Source of the DNA: Anoplopoma fimbria
Taxonomy: Eukaryota; Chordata; Actinopteri; Perciformes; Anoplopomatidae
Direction of reading: 5' to 3'
DNA length: 64,000 bases
Assembly (NCBI RefSeq): GCF_027596085.1
Contig: NC_072467.1
Location: 14,005,976 to 14,069,975 of the forward strand
Shown here: one piece after another, positions 24,136 to 37,474 of the stretch
Position numbering within the stretch: position 1 is the stretch's first letter
Layout of the letters: each line of letters starts with the position of its first letter
Position numbers and translations under genes: made by a program
The notes under the pieces: model-generated
Databases searched by the model: none
The model's input: only the letters and a program-made list of their open reading frames with translations
Told to the model about the DNA's origin: nothing

Positions 24136-24194
24136 ATGAGAACAGTGAGGAGAGTGACGATGAAGAGGCTGAAGAGAACAAAGAGGCAGACTTT
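24136..24194 (+). CDS. agbl1: agbl1 exon d (acidic linker)
   Basis: A 59-nt exon between ttgtattcag and gtaagt encoding (D)ENSEESDDEEAEENKEADF. The stretch is almost entirely Glu/Asp/Ser and corresponds to the acidic linker between the armadillo-like part and the N-domain of CCP1/CCP4. Enters in phase 1, leaves in phase 0. Low-complexity acidic sequence alone would be weak evidence; phase and position between two firmly identified exons support it. Confidence 0.88.
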
Positions 24195-24885
24195 GTAAGT
24201 TTGTTTGGCTCTGTGTGGTCATGTTTTTCAGACTTTTTGCTTTCACTTTCAGAAACCAAGGTCTTTCTTGAGAACCAGTTATGCTGAAGATATTGGGGGA
24301 AAAACAATACAGTTCTTTTTCACTTTTTTGAACAAAGGAAGGAGGTCAGGTGAAACCCAAAGATCAACGTTGATTAATTTGTCGCATAACTTCCGAACTT
24401 CAAGCTACTGCAAGGAACTTTAATTCTATGTTTTGGTGGTCCCTGTGGACAAAAGCGGTAGTGTTTCCGAGCACCAGATTCCCTTCAGAAAACCTCTCAT
24501 TTTACTGCAACAGGGTCTGACAGTCTGCCCCGCTCATTCCTAGTTGTGGTTCTCCCGTGCCTCGCTTCCCTGCAGCGGGCCCAGCAATACGGCCTGGTTC
24601 TCCAGCAGTGTGGTGTCTAACTATGTAGAAATAGCCTGTTTTCTCGCTGATGGTAACATTTACTTATGTCGGTCATATAAAGGCATCAGTGTCACACTGA
24701 AACTGTTTCTTAATTAGTTGAAAGTTCCTCAAAGTTACTTTTAAGTATCGCTACTTCTGTAGATATTTTGAATTTTGTTGTTGTTATACAGCTACTAGTG
24801 CCATAAAAATTCCTGAAAAGTCCCTACCTTCATTTTGGATTAGAGTTAGAATTATAAACATATTCATGTCAAGTTTAGGCATCCA

Positions 24886-25345
24886 TGTTAAAGTGGCCCT
24901 ATTATGCTTTTCCACTTTTCCCCTCTTCTTTAGTGTGTTATATATTTTTTTTACATGTAAAAGGTCCGTAGAATGTAAAACCTGAAGTCCACGCCTAAAA
25001 GGAGTTACCCTCCCCCTCAGAAACACTGCCCCTGAGCTGCCTGAAATAGCTCGATTGAATTCTCTCCTTCATTTCCGTAACTTTATGTGCCTGCACTCAA
25101 AGATAAAAGAAAAAGATAGAGCTGATGTTCACATCTACCATGGTGTAGTGGTTAAGACAGCAGTCTGTCACTCAGGATACCTGAGTTCAAAGCCCTTTGA
25201 AACCTAATGTTCATTTGTCAGTCTCTGCAGGGAGAGTTTTTTGAAATGTGAAACATTGACCAATCACAACAGAGCGGGCTAGCTGACCAATCAGAGCATA
25301 CTTTGCTTTCTGGAGGGAGGAGCAAGCGCTATTTGCATTTTAAAA
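24886..25345 (+). repeat. MITE-like repeat, family C copy 2, interrupted
   Basis: Matches 20593-20960 over aaagtggccctattatgctt, cctgaagtccacgcctaaaa ggagttaccctccccctcag, then again from tgaaatgtgaaacattgacc to ggaggagcaagcgctat. The middle is replaced at about 25090-25235 by unrelated sequence that includes a tRNA-like segment. The right arm of the 13-bp inverted repeat of copy 1 is lost. Confidence 0.82.
25134..25205 (+). repeat. tRNA-Asp-like pol III segment (SINE head or tRNA pseudogene)
   Basis: Box A TGGTGTAGTGG (25141-25151) fits the consensus, and a box-B-like AGTTCAAAGCC lies at 25184-25194, 43 bases on, as in a tRNA. Between them CTGTCAC sits where the Asp anticodon loop (anticodon GTC) would be, with flanking bases able to pair only partly. 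The acceptor stem does not pair, so it is not a working tRNA. It is probably the head of a degenerate SINE. Confidence 0.5.
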
Positions 25346-26488
25346 TGATTCAATCAAAACATAACGGAAATTCAAAAAACGGTGTTCCGCCAGAGGTACA
25401 GAGAGCAAGCAATAACATCAATTCAATTAGTTTGGCTGAATATAATTAATGTGCGGAACATTTGGCATATTGTGTTGCTCTGCATCTCCGGAGATTAGAC
25501 AAAATGTCAAACAGTAGGCCTAATGTTTGCCGACCGGTGGCGGCGTCCATCTGCTGCTATTATCTATTATAGACTATGCAGTCACAACCACAGTTTTATT
25601 ATTGTCTACATAATGTCCAACGAAGGGCAGTTCAGCTCAATTGGAAATTAAGTGAGCAATTAATATCGCCCTTGAGTGTAGAGTGTGGATGAATGTGTGA
25701 AATCAACAAACTACCATCATCACCAACGTCTCACCTGGAAACGTTCGCAAAAAAGCCTGAACCTTTTCCAAGTAGTATCGAACAATGGCTTCTCAGATGG
25801 TTCTGTGTAACAAAACCATCTAGAGGTTCGGGTTAAGTAATCAACTAAAGCTTGGTTTGCTATGGTTCTGTTTTGACATTCGCAGCTGTTGAACTAGTTA
25901 AGTAGAAATGAGTGCATGAATCCATACAAAAATGTGAATATGAATAAGTGGTGCAGAAAACTAACGAATGGACACCAGAGCCACGATCTATACCGAGGTT
26001 CTTCTTATGAGGCATTTCGATCAACATGACATGACACCACAAAATTTGCAAGCATCTGAGCAGGCTCCATCCATCAATGCAGCCAAGATCATGACTGAGC
26101 CTTGTAGAGTGCACATTATCCGAGCAGGTGCACATGCAAATCCCAGTAATCCTTGACATTTTCACTGCTCCATCATAGAGCTTTCATTCCTGCCTGAACC
26201 CAATTGGCCCTGTATGGGTCCAAGTAAATTTCCAAAAATGTTATACCATTTCTATTTTAGGCCTGTACGGAATAGTTCAAAGCTTCATTCATAGGTGCTG
26301 CTGATTTATCACTTAATGGGAAAACCCCCACTACCTCTACATATATTTGAAAAAAAAATAACTTTAAATGTTCATACATCATTTACAGCTAAGCCAAAAA
26401 AGTCCTGCTCACAAAGTATTAGATAAATGTAAACATCAACCTCTCAAAGTTGTAATTTTTATTGTCAGATTATTTGCCATCAGGGAAT

Positions 26489-27013
26489 ATCACGTTTGAA
26501 GTAGATGGGCCTGAATGCAGAGAAAGCACCAGGCAGGAAATGGGAACTCAAGAATAAATTCCTTTAGACAAAATAAAGAGAACACACATAGCAATGATTC
26601 AGCTTCAACACAGGGAATGGCAAATAAGGAGCAAACAAAGAACCAACAGGTATAAATACACAAGGAGCTAATCACAAGATGAAGCTCAGCAGGAGGGGGC
26701 AGGGAAACTTTCTGATTGGGTAACAAGACAACAAGGAGTGGCAACACAAAGGCAGGGCTGAAGAGGCTGGACACTAAACAGGTGTGCTAAGGAAAGACAT
26801 GCAATCTGTAGGAGAAATTCACAATTCCAAAAGCAGAGGGACAAAATCCAATACTCCTCACACAACAAAAAACAGTGTATAGCCAGTACAACAACAGAAA
26901 AACAGAACTGAACCCTAAATCAAACAAAATGCCTCAAAATATAATCAGTGTTTTAGGGTGGACTTAACCTAAGAAGCCAACAGTGTCCAACAGAATCATG
27001 ATAGTGACAGTCC
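26489..27013 (-). mobile_element. Probable solo LTR of a gypsy-type element
   Basis: Read on the minus strand it starts TGTCACTATCATGATTCTG and ends near AAACGTGATA, an approximate inverted terminal pair (TGTCAC ... GTGATA). The interior has a TATA-like tataaatac on the + strand complement side and the G/A-rich style of fish LTRs. No internal domain flanks it. The call is inferred from termini and texture; target duplications were not established. Confidence 0.45.
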
Positions 27014-29018
27014 TTTATTTAAAATTCTGTCCCAGCTTAGTTATATGACTTCTTTATTTATTTTTTGCTGGAAAAGCTATGTCCTTTAAGCTGATATAGA
27101 CACAAAATCCTTTTCAGTGTTGACTCAAACGGTTCAGTTTTTTTGTATAATGAAGTGAAACCACACCAAAATCTTGGCCCCATGAACTTGCCAAACGTCA
27201 AACAAAATCACCTTGCCAAATGTTAATACATAACACAGACACTACTAAAGCCGAGGTGGAGAGATAAATGGAACTGGGAGCCTTTGGAGAATTCTAGCAG
27301 GGTGAGGCACAAGAGAGATGAATTTAACAATGAAGGAAGAGAAAAGGGAAAACAAATCAGAGGAGGTCCAAGGGAGAAATAGTCTGAGAAAAAGCAGGAA
27401 CAGAAGAGCAGGACAACTTTACCTGCAACCTCTGATACAAGTTACTATTATGAGTGAAAATCAGGTTGGTAAACACAGGTACCCGCACAGTGGTACCAAA
27501 CCTGACAACCCTCACTGCGATGACCATGCGATGACCATCCCGGTTTCTCAAAGACAAGAGAGCTTTCTTGTAATTGGTTGACGGGTTATGTTCAAAAACA
27601 TAAGAACATTGTAATGTTGTCTGTGCCTTTGCTTGGAATGTGAGTGCTTTTGTTCGCTCATGACGCATATATAATCAAAATGTCACTACTGTAAGTAGGC
27701 AGACTTCTGGAATGACTGACAATACCCGACGCCAAAATGATAGAGAGTTCAGCGTGCTTGTGGATTTATGTGTTGAAGGATTTTTGCTTCCTCTGATTAG
27801 GCCTTTAATGCTCATTGGACGGACACGATTTACAGCACTCAGTTACTCAGTCACTGACTACTGCCACATTCCCAGTGTGGCAGAACGTGGTAGACAGGAA
27901 ACGGCAGATGGTCTTTGTTTGCAACAGGAGCCTGACAATAACTATGCCAGCATTGGTGCTAAGTGCCACCAACGACGCCCACAGATACAGCTCGTCAGAA
28001 AAAAACTGTGTCACAAATCCTTTGTCCAAATGCTTATGTTGTCACTGCTTCCAGAAACTTTATCAGTTGGGTTAAAGTGTTCAGGTGTCGCTTGACTCTT
28101 CAACTTGGTGTCCAAGGGGACCTATAAGTGCTAATGTCAGGGGTTATGTTAAATCATTCCTTCAGAAACACGGAACTGAAATGTGGACCTTTACCAACAA
28201 CACATTAGAATGTAGAGGTGACCTTTTGCTCCTGCTTCAACATTATATCAGCAGACTACATGGGCGTTATTAGCCTCATAGATGGGTCAGAAGGGGCACT
28301 TTTCTTATATTAACATGGTTGATCACCGATAGAAAGAGAAGAATGCTACTGGTCGATGTAATTATGATGGGATGAAATGAGGAAGTCAGGTGATGTAGTA
28401 TAACGAGCGAAAAAAAGTCTGATTACATTGACTTATTTTACCACAATTTTGTTATGTAATTTATGTGCTTAACTAATGCCAGGTTGTGTAAGTAACGTAG
28501 CAAACTTGCTTGTTTTAACCCAAACCATGACCTTCTCCCAATCCTAACCTAGGATTTTAGTTGCCTAAAACTATAGTTGGTTAAGTTTTACTTTCACTTT
28601 CATAACGTGGCAGTTGCATTTGGGCACGTTTGAAGCATTAACAGGCTATAATCCTTACAGATCACTTTACCAAGCAGAACTTTGAAATGCCTCACTTGTT
28701 TAAGGTACAACTTCTGACTTTCAATTTATTCATTCTTTACAACCTCTTCTTAGTTCCAAACCAGTTTCACCCAAATGCACTGAAAGCTTGTTATTTATGA
28801 TAAAGTCCAACTTTACTGAGCCCATTTTCTTGTCGATAAAGGAGCATAGATCTATGACCTTACCTGGTTCCATTCCAGACCCCTAAATTTCCCAGAGCAC
28901 TGGTCCTATTTTCGTTAATATTTCAGACGTCTACTCCCCTTCTCAACAGCTCGTTATTTGAGTCTGTGACTGAGTTTCCCTCCATCTGTTCTGACGGTGT
29001 GCGTGTCTCTCTGTCCAG

Positions 29019-29135
29019 GATGATGATTTGGAGACAGACCTGAACAAACTTCGTCTTCGCCCTGACCCAGACAGACCCAAAGAGCTGCTGCCACAGTACA
29101 GTCGCCTCTGTCCTGAACTTTCACATGACTTCCAG
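29019..29135 (+). CDS. agbl1: agbl1 exon e
   Basis: Exactly 39 codons, phase 0 on both sides, between ctgtccag and gtaaga. It begins DDDLETDLNKLRLRPDPDRP and ends CPELSHDFQ. DDDLETD-NKL and the CxELS motif are characteristic of AGBL1, with related DDIETDINKL in AGTPBP1. Skipping this exon would keep the reading frame. The donor is followed by a short TG-rich stretch. Confidence 0.95.
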
Positions 29136-29406
29136 GTAAGAGTGTGTGTGCATGTGTGTGGTTGTCCTTGTGCATCTATCTTTGTGAGGACCTGAGTTGT
29201 TGACCTGCAGAGTCAGGACATTGTTGGAAAGTGAGGAAATGTTTTGCTGGTCCTCACTTTGGGACAGACTCAGTTCAGTTTAGAATTAGATTTTGGTAGG
29301 GGTTATGGTTGGGGTAAGGCATTTAGTTATGATGGTTAAGATTAACTTAAGGTCATAGGGAATGCATTATGTGAATGACTGTTGTCACAAAGATAAAAGT
29401 ACAAGG

Positions 29407-29506
<100 letters not shown>

Positions 29507-30739
29507 CAGCCCAGTGATTTGCTTAGATGATGGTACATGATGTTAAATAAGTCCCTTTTATGAGTCTATAATGTCTGATATCTGCAGTAGAACATTTTAA
29601 CAGCTGGTCAGGGATCACATTATGAGCATCATTACAGTACTTGTCCTTGTTTGGTCTGATTGGTAGATACTAACTCAGGAACCATCCGTGAGAGAAACCA
29701 GATACTTGTAACTTGAATGTCCCTGTGAAGAAGATTATGCCAGAAGTGTAGGTGGATACGTGGTTATATCTTATTGAATTTTAATTCAAAATTTTCAGGT
29801 TAAGTCTCCCTTTTACCAACAGGATTTTGCATGTTTTTATCGTGGATTACTGTGGATTAAGTCTACATATCATATATATACTTTTAGTTGTGCAGTTTTA
29901 ACCAAATTGCTTCAAATCACAATGATCCATATTCACTATTTTTTTTTTTACATTAACAGCATTGCAGCCACTGTTTTTTGGAGAACACATGAATCCTAAA
30001 GATGATGTCTTGTTTTCTTTCCCAATGTGTCAAATACCAAGCTGATCTCACAAAAATAAATTAAATGACCTCAACCTCTAAACTGCACAGTATGTGGTGG
30101 TAGCAAGTATTTAAAAAAAAAGTTGTGTCTGCTCCGCGGCAGCAATGGCGATGGAAAGTCAATCAGGATAAATTGCCGTGGCGGACACGCAAATTAAATG
30201 CATACATGTGACTATGCCACACTTACAGAGTACAGCTATTGACATAGTATAAACACTGGTAAAAGGAAGGGAAAGTGGACGGGTCAAACAAACTCAGGAG
30301 ACAAACTCGAGACCAGAGTCTGTGTCCCAGAGCGTTGAGTTAATGTGTAAGTAATGTTTGTAACGTGCTTACGTATTTCAGTTCGTTAGTTATTAGTTAT
30401 TTCAGCCCACCAATTGTTTAAGTGGTGATGGCACATATTTTTTACACATTACATCCCATATGGAAAAGATATACATACATTTTACTAAATGTTTATATCT
30501 TTTATCTGAAACTTATAAGTAATATATATGACATGGGGCCTTTTGTATGATTTTGTACGATCTTTTCCATATGGGATGCCACCAACACATGATGCGCCGT
30601 TTCATTTCACGTATATTTCTGTGAGATCACGTTGCTCTTTAGTGTGTATGAGCAATGCACCTGGATGCAACTTGCTCCAATACAAACACATCCGTATCAT
30701 TACTCCACCCTAACGTAGTATAAAGAGCGGGATGGTCCA

Positions 30740-30960
30740 CACAGGGCGGGGTTGGTGTATGGGTAAATCAAAACACAAGATTCTCATCCAGGAGACTGCT
30801 GTTTGTGTCCTTTTTGCAATTCAAAATTGACGGTGTAATTTTGTCACATTGGTTGTTAGTGACTCAAGTGACTCGTGAGTTTGTCAGTCTAGTTAACGTC
30901 CTTTCTTTTCCTAAACCTAACTCGGTTGTTTGCTTTCATGTGAAGGGCAAAAGTATTTTT
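30740..30960 (-). repeat. Dispersed repeat, family B copy (minus)
   Basis: Inverse order of family B words: gggtaaatcaaaacacaaga ttctcatccaggagactgct gtttgtgtcc, then ttctttcctaaacctaact. Confidence 0.55.
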
Positions 30961-31856
30961 TGGAAAAAACACTATGTAATGAGCAGATATTGACACACTG
31001 TTTGTGACACAAGCAAAACTGATGCTAGAGGTGTACGTAGAGCGCCGTAGTTTGAGGCATAGAAGCATGGACCAAGCCGTGAGTTTTTTGACGCATGTGT
31101 GAATATGTGTCGAACAGTGACACTTGTAAAGTGGTGCCCCCTTAATGGACCCTCAATGGATTTGGGGCCGATCGGATCTTTTCTTCCATCACTATATTTC
31201 TGTGAAACACTTGGGATCAGAGCAGATCCATACATCACTTTAGAGCAAAGTGCTTGAAAATGGGAAAAATGGAATAAGAGCTGAGGTGGGAGACAGAAGT
31301 GATTCTTTTTTTTTTTAAATTGACTGTCATCAGCCTGGTGTAAAGCCCATGTTTTGAGCTGTAACTCCCTGGGCAGGCTGGGAAAAAAAACGATTTCACA
31401 TCTCAGCGTCTTCCAGGACAAGTTTATCCTTTTAGAAGCACAGTCGCTTTAGGAACTGTTCCAGATGAGTTTCATACAAATTTCCTTTAGGGGTGCATCT
31501 CAGTTCCCTTAACTGTCCCCTCATTTTAACCACAAAGATGCAGATGTTTAGCCTATCTTAGCACAAAGATTGGAAGCTGGGAAACTGATGCATGCACCTA
31601 ACACATGCTTCAGATTAGCTAATACATGGTTTGCAAAATACTGGAAATGAATCCTATGCGAGGGGTAGAATTAATAATGAAACATATTCTTTGAGGTTGT
31701 GTAATGTTATTATATTATAGCTACATTAGAGCTTCATTATTTTTTCTTTCATTTAATCAAATTTATTTATTTTTATATAAATTTTGTCTTGAAGCACTTT
31801 TGTTTTTTCAATATTGATTAACGTATTTAAAATATTTAAACATATATTTAAATATT

Positions 31857-31903
31857 AATATATATATATATATATATATAAATAATAAAAAAAAAAAAAA
31901 TAA
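31857..31903. repeat. (AT)n followed by poly(A)
   Basis: About twelve AT units, then aataataaaaaaaaaaaaaat. Confidence 0.9.
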
Positions 31904-33604
31904 CAGATTGATATAATATGGATTACAATCTGTATTGAGTCTTTCTGGTGTGTGAAGGTAGTCAAGATGAAAGATGTCCCTTCTGATAAAGCTTTTAGGT
32001 GGCAGAAATGTGATGAATCAATGCCAATGCAGGGGCCACAAATAGCCACAGCAGTGTGTAATGGTCATGTGTACCGACAGCTGCACGGGTGTTGTCGGTC
32101 TGATAAAACACAGACCGTCGGTCGCATTGATCTTCTTCTTCTCCTCTGAGGGTGATTATACAAAGAGGTGATTAAGGGGTGAATCTACTTCCATCAATCT
32201 TTAACTGTGGGGGTGGGTTATGAGGGCTCGTGCATATTGTACAATTTCACAAAGATCGAGATTTATAAAACTGAACCATGCATAAGAACGCTAAGGCTTA
32301 TGAAAGACTGTGCAGGTATAGTACAGGATTATGACATAGATTATGTTGTTACCATCGAGGTATTTTCACGGTTGAGGCTGCAAACGCCCCAGCTAGTAAA
32401 CAGTAGAAAGAAGCATAGGGGTCAGTTACTCCTATTTTTTATATCTCTTCTCTGACTCATGTTACCCTTGAGTCAGAGCAGTAGGAAACTTAAGCGGAGT
32501 GAGGATGTTGCAAAAAACGGATGTCTTGGACTGTGCATCATTTGCGGAACCCTTGAAATTATTCGTTGGCGACGAATGATGGCAACAGTGACTGGCGGCA
32601 GTATGTCAAATGTTTGCACTTTGTAAAATAAACGATCAAAGTAATTCAATGTGAAAGCAAGAAATAGCATCAAGGACAAAAAAAAAGAGGGCCATGTTGT
32701 GTTTCCATCACTGTCAATCAGAGCTGGAGCTGTAGAATACCCATGTCTACTGCAGAGTAATTTGTCTATGGAGTAAATGTCGATTGAAACCCTCCCACTT
32801 AAGACAAAAGCCAGATGTTGGTGGGTGTAAATGGATTTTTGTCCACCCAAATCCGACAATGATCAAGCGTCGGGAGTTGGGAGTGAGAACATGTTGGTTC
32901 TATCTGGGATACATCTGACATTGACTCCAGAGACTGCAGTCCTGTTTCAGTCTTGTTTTCTTTTAACCATGTCCACAATGGCTCCTTAACAAGGAGTTTA
33001 TTTCCCCAAATTAAGCAGACTTTTAAACATAAAGTTGACGGATCAGAAAAGACTCCAACAGATTGTTTTTTGGAAGACACTGATGAACTTTTTTTGTTGA
33101 TTTGATGTGTAGTTTGGGTGCATCACAGTAAGATAAAAACAGTGGAAAAAAGAAGGCCTACAAGGAGAGCGAGGATGTTGAGACCGAGTGCTCTGTATGC
33201 CGATTACCATCATGATTTACATGGCTGTTACTGCAGGGGGACATGACTGATTAGAGAGAGAGGGACAGGATATGACTGACACAGTGTGTGTGTTAGAGTC
33301 TGCTAATTTCAAACATGGCCATGATCATCCTGACTTCCACGGCTATTAGTAGATGTAGTCGTGACTAATTATATAGAGAGACAGGAGAAAGTGTATCCGT
33401 TGTCCTTGTGAGATAAACGTTCAATTTGTTTCAAATACAAGCTCAATGTCAATACCTCACACAGTTAAGGGATTGTGAAGGGCCGCTGTGAACTATGCTG
33501 CATCTTGTCTTATTGAATGTTTTATTTTTAGCTTTATTTTATACTCCTGTATATGCCTATAATGTTTGATTGAATAAATGCAAACAATAATTATCCCCCC
33601 GTCT

Positions 33605-34020
33605 AGAAGCAACAGTATCCGTCATATACTGTGAAGGACGTAGTAATCGTGACGTCATCGATTGTTTTGTTGACTGCCGTTTTTGAGGCTCGATTTCGGC
33701 GATTTCGACTTGGCCATCTTGGATTACAACATTTGCCTAGTTGTTATTTTCGCAGCCTTTTTTGAACAGAAATTACCATATTTAGGAGTGGTCTATTTAA
33801 CTCAAAACTGGACGATATATTAAATGGACATCATGCTGTATTGAAGAAGACTTGAAACTAGAGATTGAGACCATAAACTCATGTTTACTGAGGTAATAAA
33901 TCAAGTGATCATTTTCTCATAGACTTCCATAAAATCGGATTTCTTTTTTGCAACCGAAGGAGTCGCCCCCTGCTGGTTAGTAGAGAGAATGAAAGCATTA
34001 AGACAGTTTCGCATTGACTT
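33605..34020 (+). repeat. MITE-like repeat, family A copy 2
   Basis: Matches 3415-3660 over catcatgctgtattgaagaa gacttgaaactagagattga gaccataaactcatgtttac and the gaggtaataaatcaagtga segment. It also carries the upstream part (cgtgacgtcatcg, ggccatcttggattacaac) that is shared with 43165-43275. Confidence 0.78.
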
Positions 34021-34369
34021 CACTTGATAGAACCAGAACACTGGTATCAGTGTGTATAGTTCAGTTATATGTTAGCTCCAATCACACCTTAGGACACCTA
34101 CCGGCTGCTTACAGCTTATTAGCTCTCCTTCAACCGACACGCTCTGTTGTGGTAAGTGCTCAGTTGAGTTTGTCAATTACTAACCGAGCGATACACACAT
34201 GAGCACAAGAAAATATTAGGCAGATGGGTCAAGCAGTGTGTGAGTGAGCCGCAGACGGACAGTCGGATACAGAGATGCACACACACTCAAGCACGCATAA
34301 ACACATTATCTCCTGGCAGGTACAATAAATACAATATAGGCCTGCGTCGCTCCCCCTAAATGTTGAATA

Positions 34370-34372
<3 letters not shown>

Positions 34373-34452
<80 letters not shown>
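34373..34452. repeat. (TG)n microsatellite
   Basis: About 40 uninterrupted TG units. Confidence 0.98.
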
Positions 34453-34458
<6 letters not shown>

Positions 34459-34640
34459 AGACAGAAATAGATTGTGTCAGAGACAGATGGGAGATAATGA
34501 ACGAGTGTCTCGGTCCATGATAATGTTTCATGTCATAAAGCACAGGATACCATCTGACTTGACTCATGATAAATGTGTTAATATCTGACTAATAGGAAGC
34601 ACATTCATGCTAATTTGTCAGAATATATTATGAGGATAAA

Positions 34641-34680
34641 AATGCAGTGAACATCCCTATCCAAGGATGTTCACTGCATT
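34641..34680. other. Perfect 16-bp hairpin
   Basis: Arms AATGCAGTGAACATCC (34641-34656) and its exact complement (34665-34680) with an eight-base loop. The longest perfect short hairpin I found in the window. Confidence 0.85.
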
Positions 34681-35439
34681 ACAAAAATAATACACTGATT
34701 ATTACAGCGAGGGCTCATTTACTACATCAAATACACCATGTGATGTCACACGTATGCTATGTCTCTCATAGTGAAGACGTGGCTATGTATCTTAATGCAT
34801 TGACAAAACCCTGTTTCACACGCAGTATTTGCTGTTGTTAATTTGTCTGACAGCTGAATTTGTTTTTGCGGTGTGCAAAACATGATTATGCCCCTGGCTG
34901 GAAACCAAAGCACAGATAATGAATATTACTGTAAAATGACAGCAAGGCCTCAGTGAAGCAAAGAACTGAGGAAAAGATAAGTACGTTTGTCATGTAAAAT
35001 AAGTCTCGGGAGGATAAAATGGAGCCCTAGTGCGTTTTAAAATGTTCCATTTCACTTGAAAGCAACGTGTAAGCATAGGTTTTTTAAATTAAAAAATACA
35101 ATCAATGCTGTTGATTGTCTGTCGAGGACAGTCCCCTACAAAAAGTTAATGTTCTAGCAAAGCCAACTACCAATGCATCCTCACAATTTGAGAAAATAGA
35201 AAGCCGCCTCACAATTTGAGAAAATTACTGATTGTAGACTGATGCTTCTGAATCATTGAGCATGTTGTCATTCAAGTGGTGTCAGAGAAATCACGTCTGC
35301 GCCTCCTCATGACCCTGTTTTCAGGCTTTTGAAAAACTTTGACCACCTTGACCAATAGCGGGTCAAATACGGATTTGTGTGCCCGTCCCTTCAGATGGCA
35401 AAACCCTCATTCAACAGCGGAAAGTCCTACAGAAACAAC

Positions 35440-35800
35440 ATGTTCTCACTCCCAACTCATCAAATGCAGACACTTGGTCAGTGGCCCATACGCTTCAAAG
35501 TATGATGTTTGAGTTGCCCCTCTAGCTTCAGTTTTAATCAGTTTACACCTGTAACATGCATAGTGTCTTTCCAAAATACACTTCCGTCTTCAAAGGAATC
35601 TAGGTTTAGGCAACAAAACCTCTTAGTTAGGTTAAGTAAAAGAGTATTGTTGTTATTAACTTCACTAAAGACTGACGTGAATTGTGAGTACGTGAATAAG
35701 TGACAACATATCATCATTTGGTCTAGTCTTGCTTTGGGACACAAACAGTGGTCTCCTGAATGAGTCTCCTGTGTTTGTTTGACCCATTTAACACCCACCC
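35440..35800 (+). repeat. Dispersed repeat, family B copy (most complete)
   Basis: Runs from tcccaactcatcaaatgcag acacttggtcagtggccc through catagtgtctttccaaaata cacttccgtcttc and aggtttaggcaacaaaacct to acagtggtctcctgaatgag tctcctgtgtttgtttgac. The start is shared with 51740-51910 and the end with 14750 and 63050. Confidence 0.68.
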
Positions 35801-37474
35801 TGTGTGGAGTATGACGCAGGTGGACTTACATTGGAGTTTGAATAGTGCGTCGGTTTCAGTATATACTGACCAATTGTTGGTATTTGACAAGTTGTAAGTG
35901 GGACTGGATCGTTTCGTCTTAGAACTTTAACTGTCTGGGATTCCCAGGAAAAGTTGCTACTCCAGTATTTCGCAACAGCTGCCTCAACTGCAAAGCAACC
36001 CAAAAATAAGTATGCCGGACTTATAACAAAAGTCTTACAAAAGAGAGAAAATATTGCTAATGGTTAAGCTTCTGCTAACCGTAAACATTTGTGACAAGCC
36101 CAATGAAGACAAATATACTGCCAACCCCTTCTTTAATTAAGCAAAACCTAACTTTACTTGACTTTATACTCACCCGATTGAGCAACAAAACAAAACAAAC
36201 GATCTTTCACTTAGATTTAGGCTCTTACATCCTCATCAGCAAATAGCCTATTTGCATTATGTAGGCCAGGCATGAAAGACAGAAAAAGAAAAGGGGCCCT
36301 CAGAGCCCTACAGACACCAGGGTGCCCCCCCAACAAGCACATTACACATGTATAACAGTCTATCAGTCCCACTGCTCTGATTTCAGTGAGAGCATCTGTT
36401 TTTGTGCTCCTTGGGGAATTGTACTGAACAGATAGTTAAAGATGATGATTGCTTATATATATAAAAAAAACACCATTATGTTTGATGCTACTTTTCATTA
36501 CTCCACACTCCCTATGTCAGTAACCCAAATAACAGTTGAGCGGCCATACTGTTGACATTGAGCCAAGCTGCATCACTGCTTTCCAGAGTATAGACTAAAA
36601 CGTTGTGACCTGGGATGACTTGTTATCCTCCCCGAGCCCAAAGATTAAAATGTGTAAAAAAAGAGTTTATATTTAATGGTAATGTGACGCATTGCTTGCC
36701 AAAAGGCCGAGATTAAACTAATAAGGAGTACCGAGTCAGCAGGCCACAGCTGTTATTTCAATGTGTCCAACGCATATTTGACCAACATTTCATATCCGTC
36801 TCATTTGCACATTTTTATCCCTGGGTTGTGATCAATAATTGTCCTCCCACACAACTGTGTTTCTGTTAGCTCAGCCAAGAAAGGGTACAGGTTTTAATTC
36901 AATCTTTGGGGTTCTTTAGTTAAATTTGACTTTTCTAACAAATGTGGAAATCTGAAGACAAATAGAATCAACAAAGTATACAAAAAATGGGTTTAATTTA
37001 ACCTTAACCCTAGTCAAAGAGATAACACGCCCATATATATTACCATTTCATTTTTAAAAGTTGCAATATAGACAGATTTTAAGTTTAAGTTTAAAACATT
37101 CAAAAATGGACTAACATTTTAAACAAAATATGAAGGTTGAACGGCTGACGTTCTGTCAAAGACGACTTTGTATATTGTCGCAGAGATATCTATTTAAATG
37201 AGCATGCTAACCAGCTAGCCCCGACCCTTCCTGTAATACCTCTTCTATCTTGAGAGGTGATAGTGGGTCACTGTAGGGTTCAGTCTGTCATCAGTCCAAC
37301 ATAAGATGCCAAAGAAGTAGAGCTGTATTTGTAAATGTGGCATCTCGTCCACACGTCTGTCAAAAGTCTCCAAATGAAATTAGAGGCATGAAACAGTTTT
37401 TTTTTTGGCAGACTTCAAAGATGTTGGTCCCTGAGCAAATCACATGACTGCAAACCAACATTTGTGTCTAACAG

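Larger units (their letters stand above)
24195..29018. other. agbl1 intron (4.8 kb)
   Basis: Contains family C copy 2 (24886-25345), a tRNA-like insert, and a probable solo LTR (26489-27013). The stretch 27700-28275 holds open frames without recognisable homology, and 28430-28600 is a diverged family B copy. The rest (24200-24880, 25350-26480, 27020-27700, 28600-29000) shows nothing identifiable. Confidence 0.55.

Noticed and set aside
25134..25205. Functional tRNA-Asp gene
   Set aside because: Box A and an Asp-like anticodon loop are present, but the acceptor stem does not pair and box B is degenerate.
27712..28273. Overlapping open frames of 62-127 codons
   Set aside because: No protein family recognised and all frames compete; probably non-coding intron.
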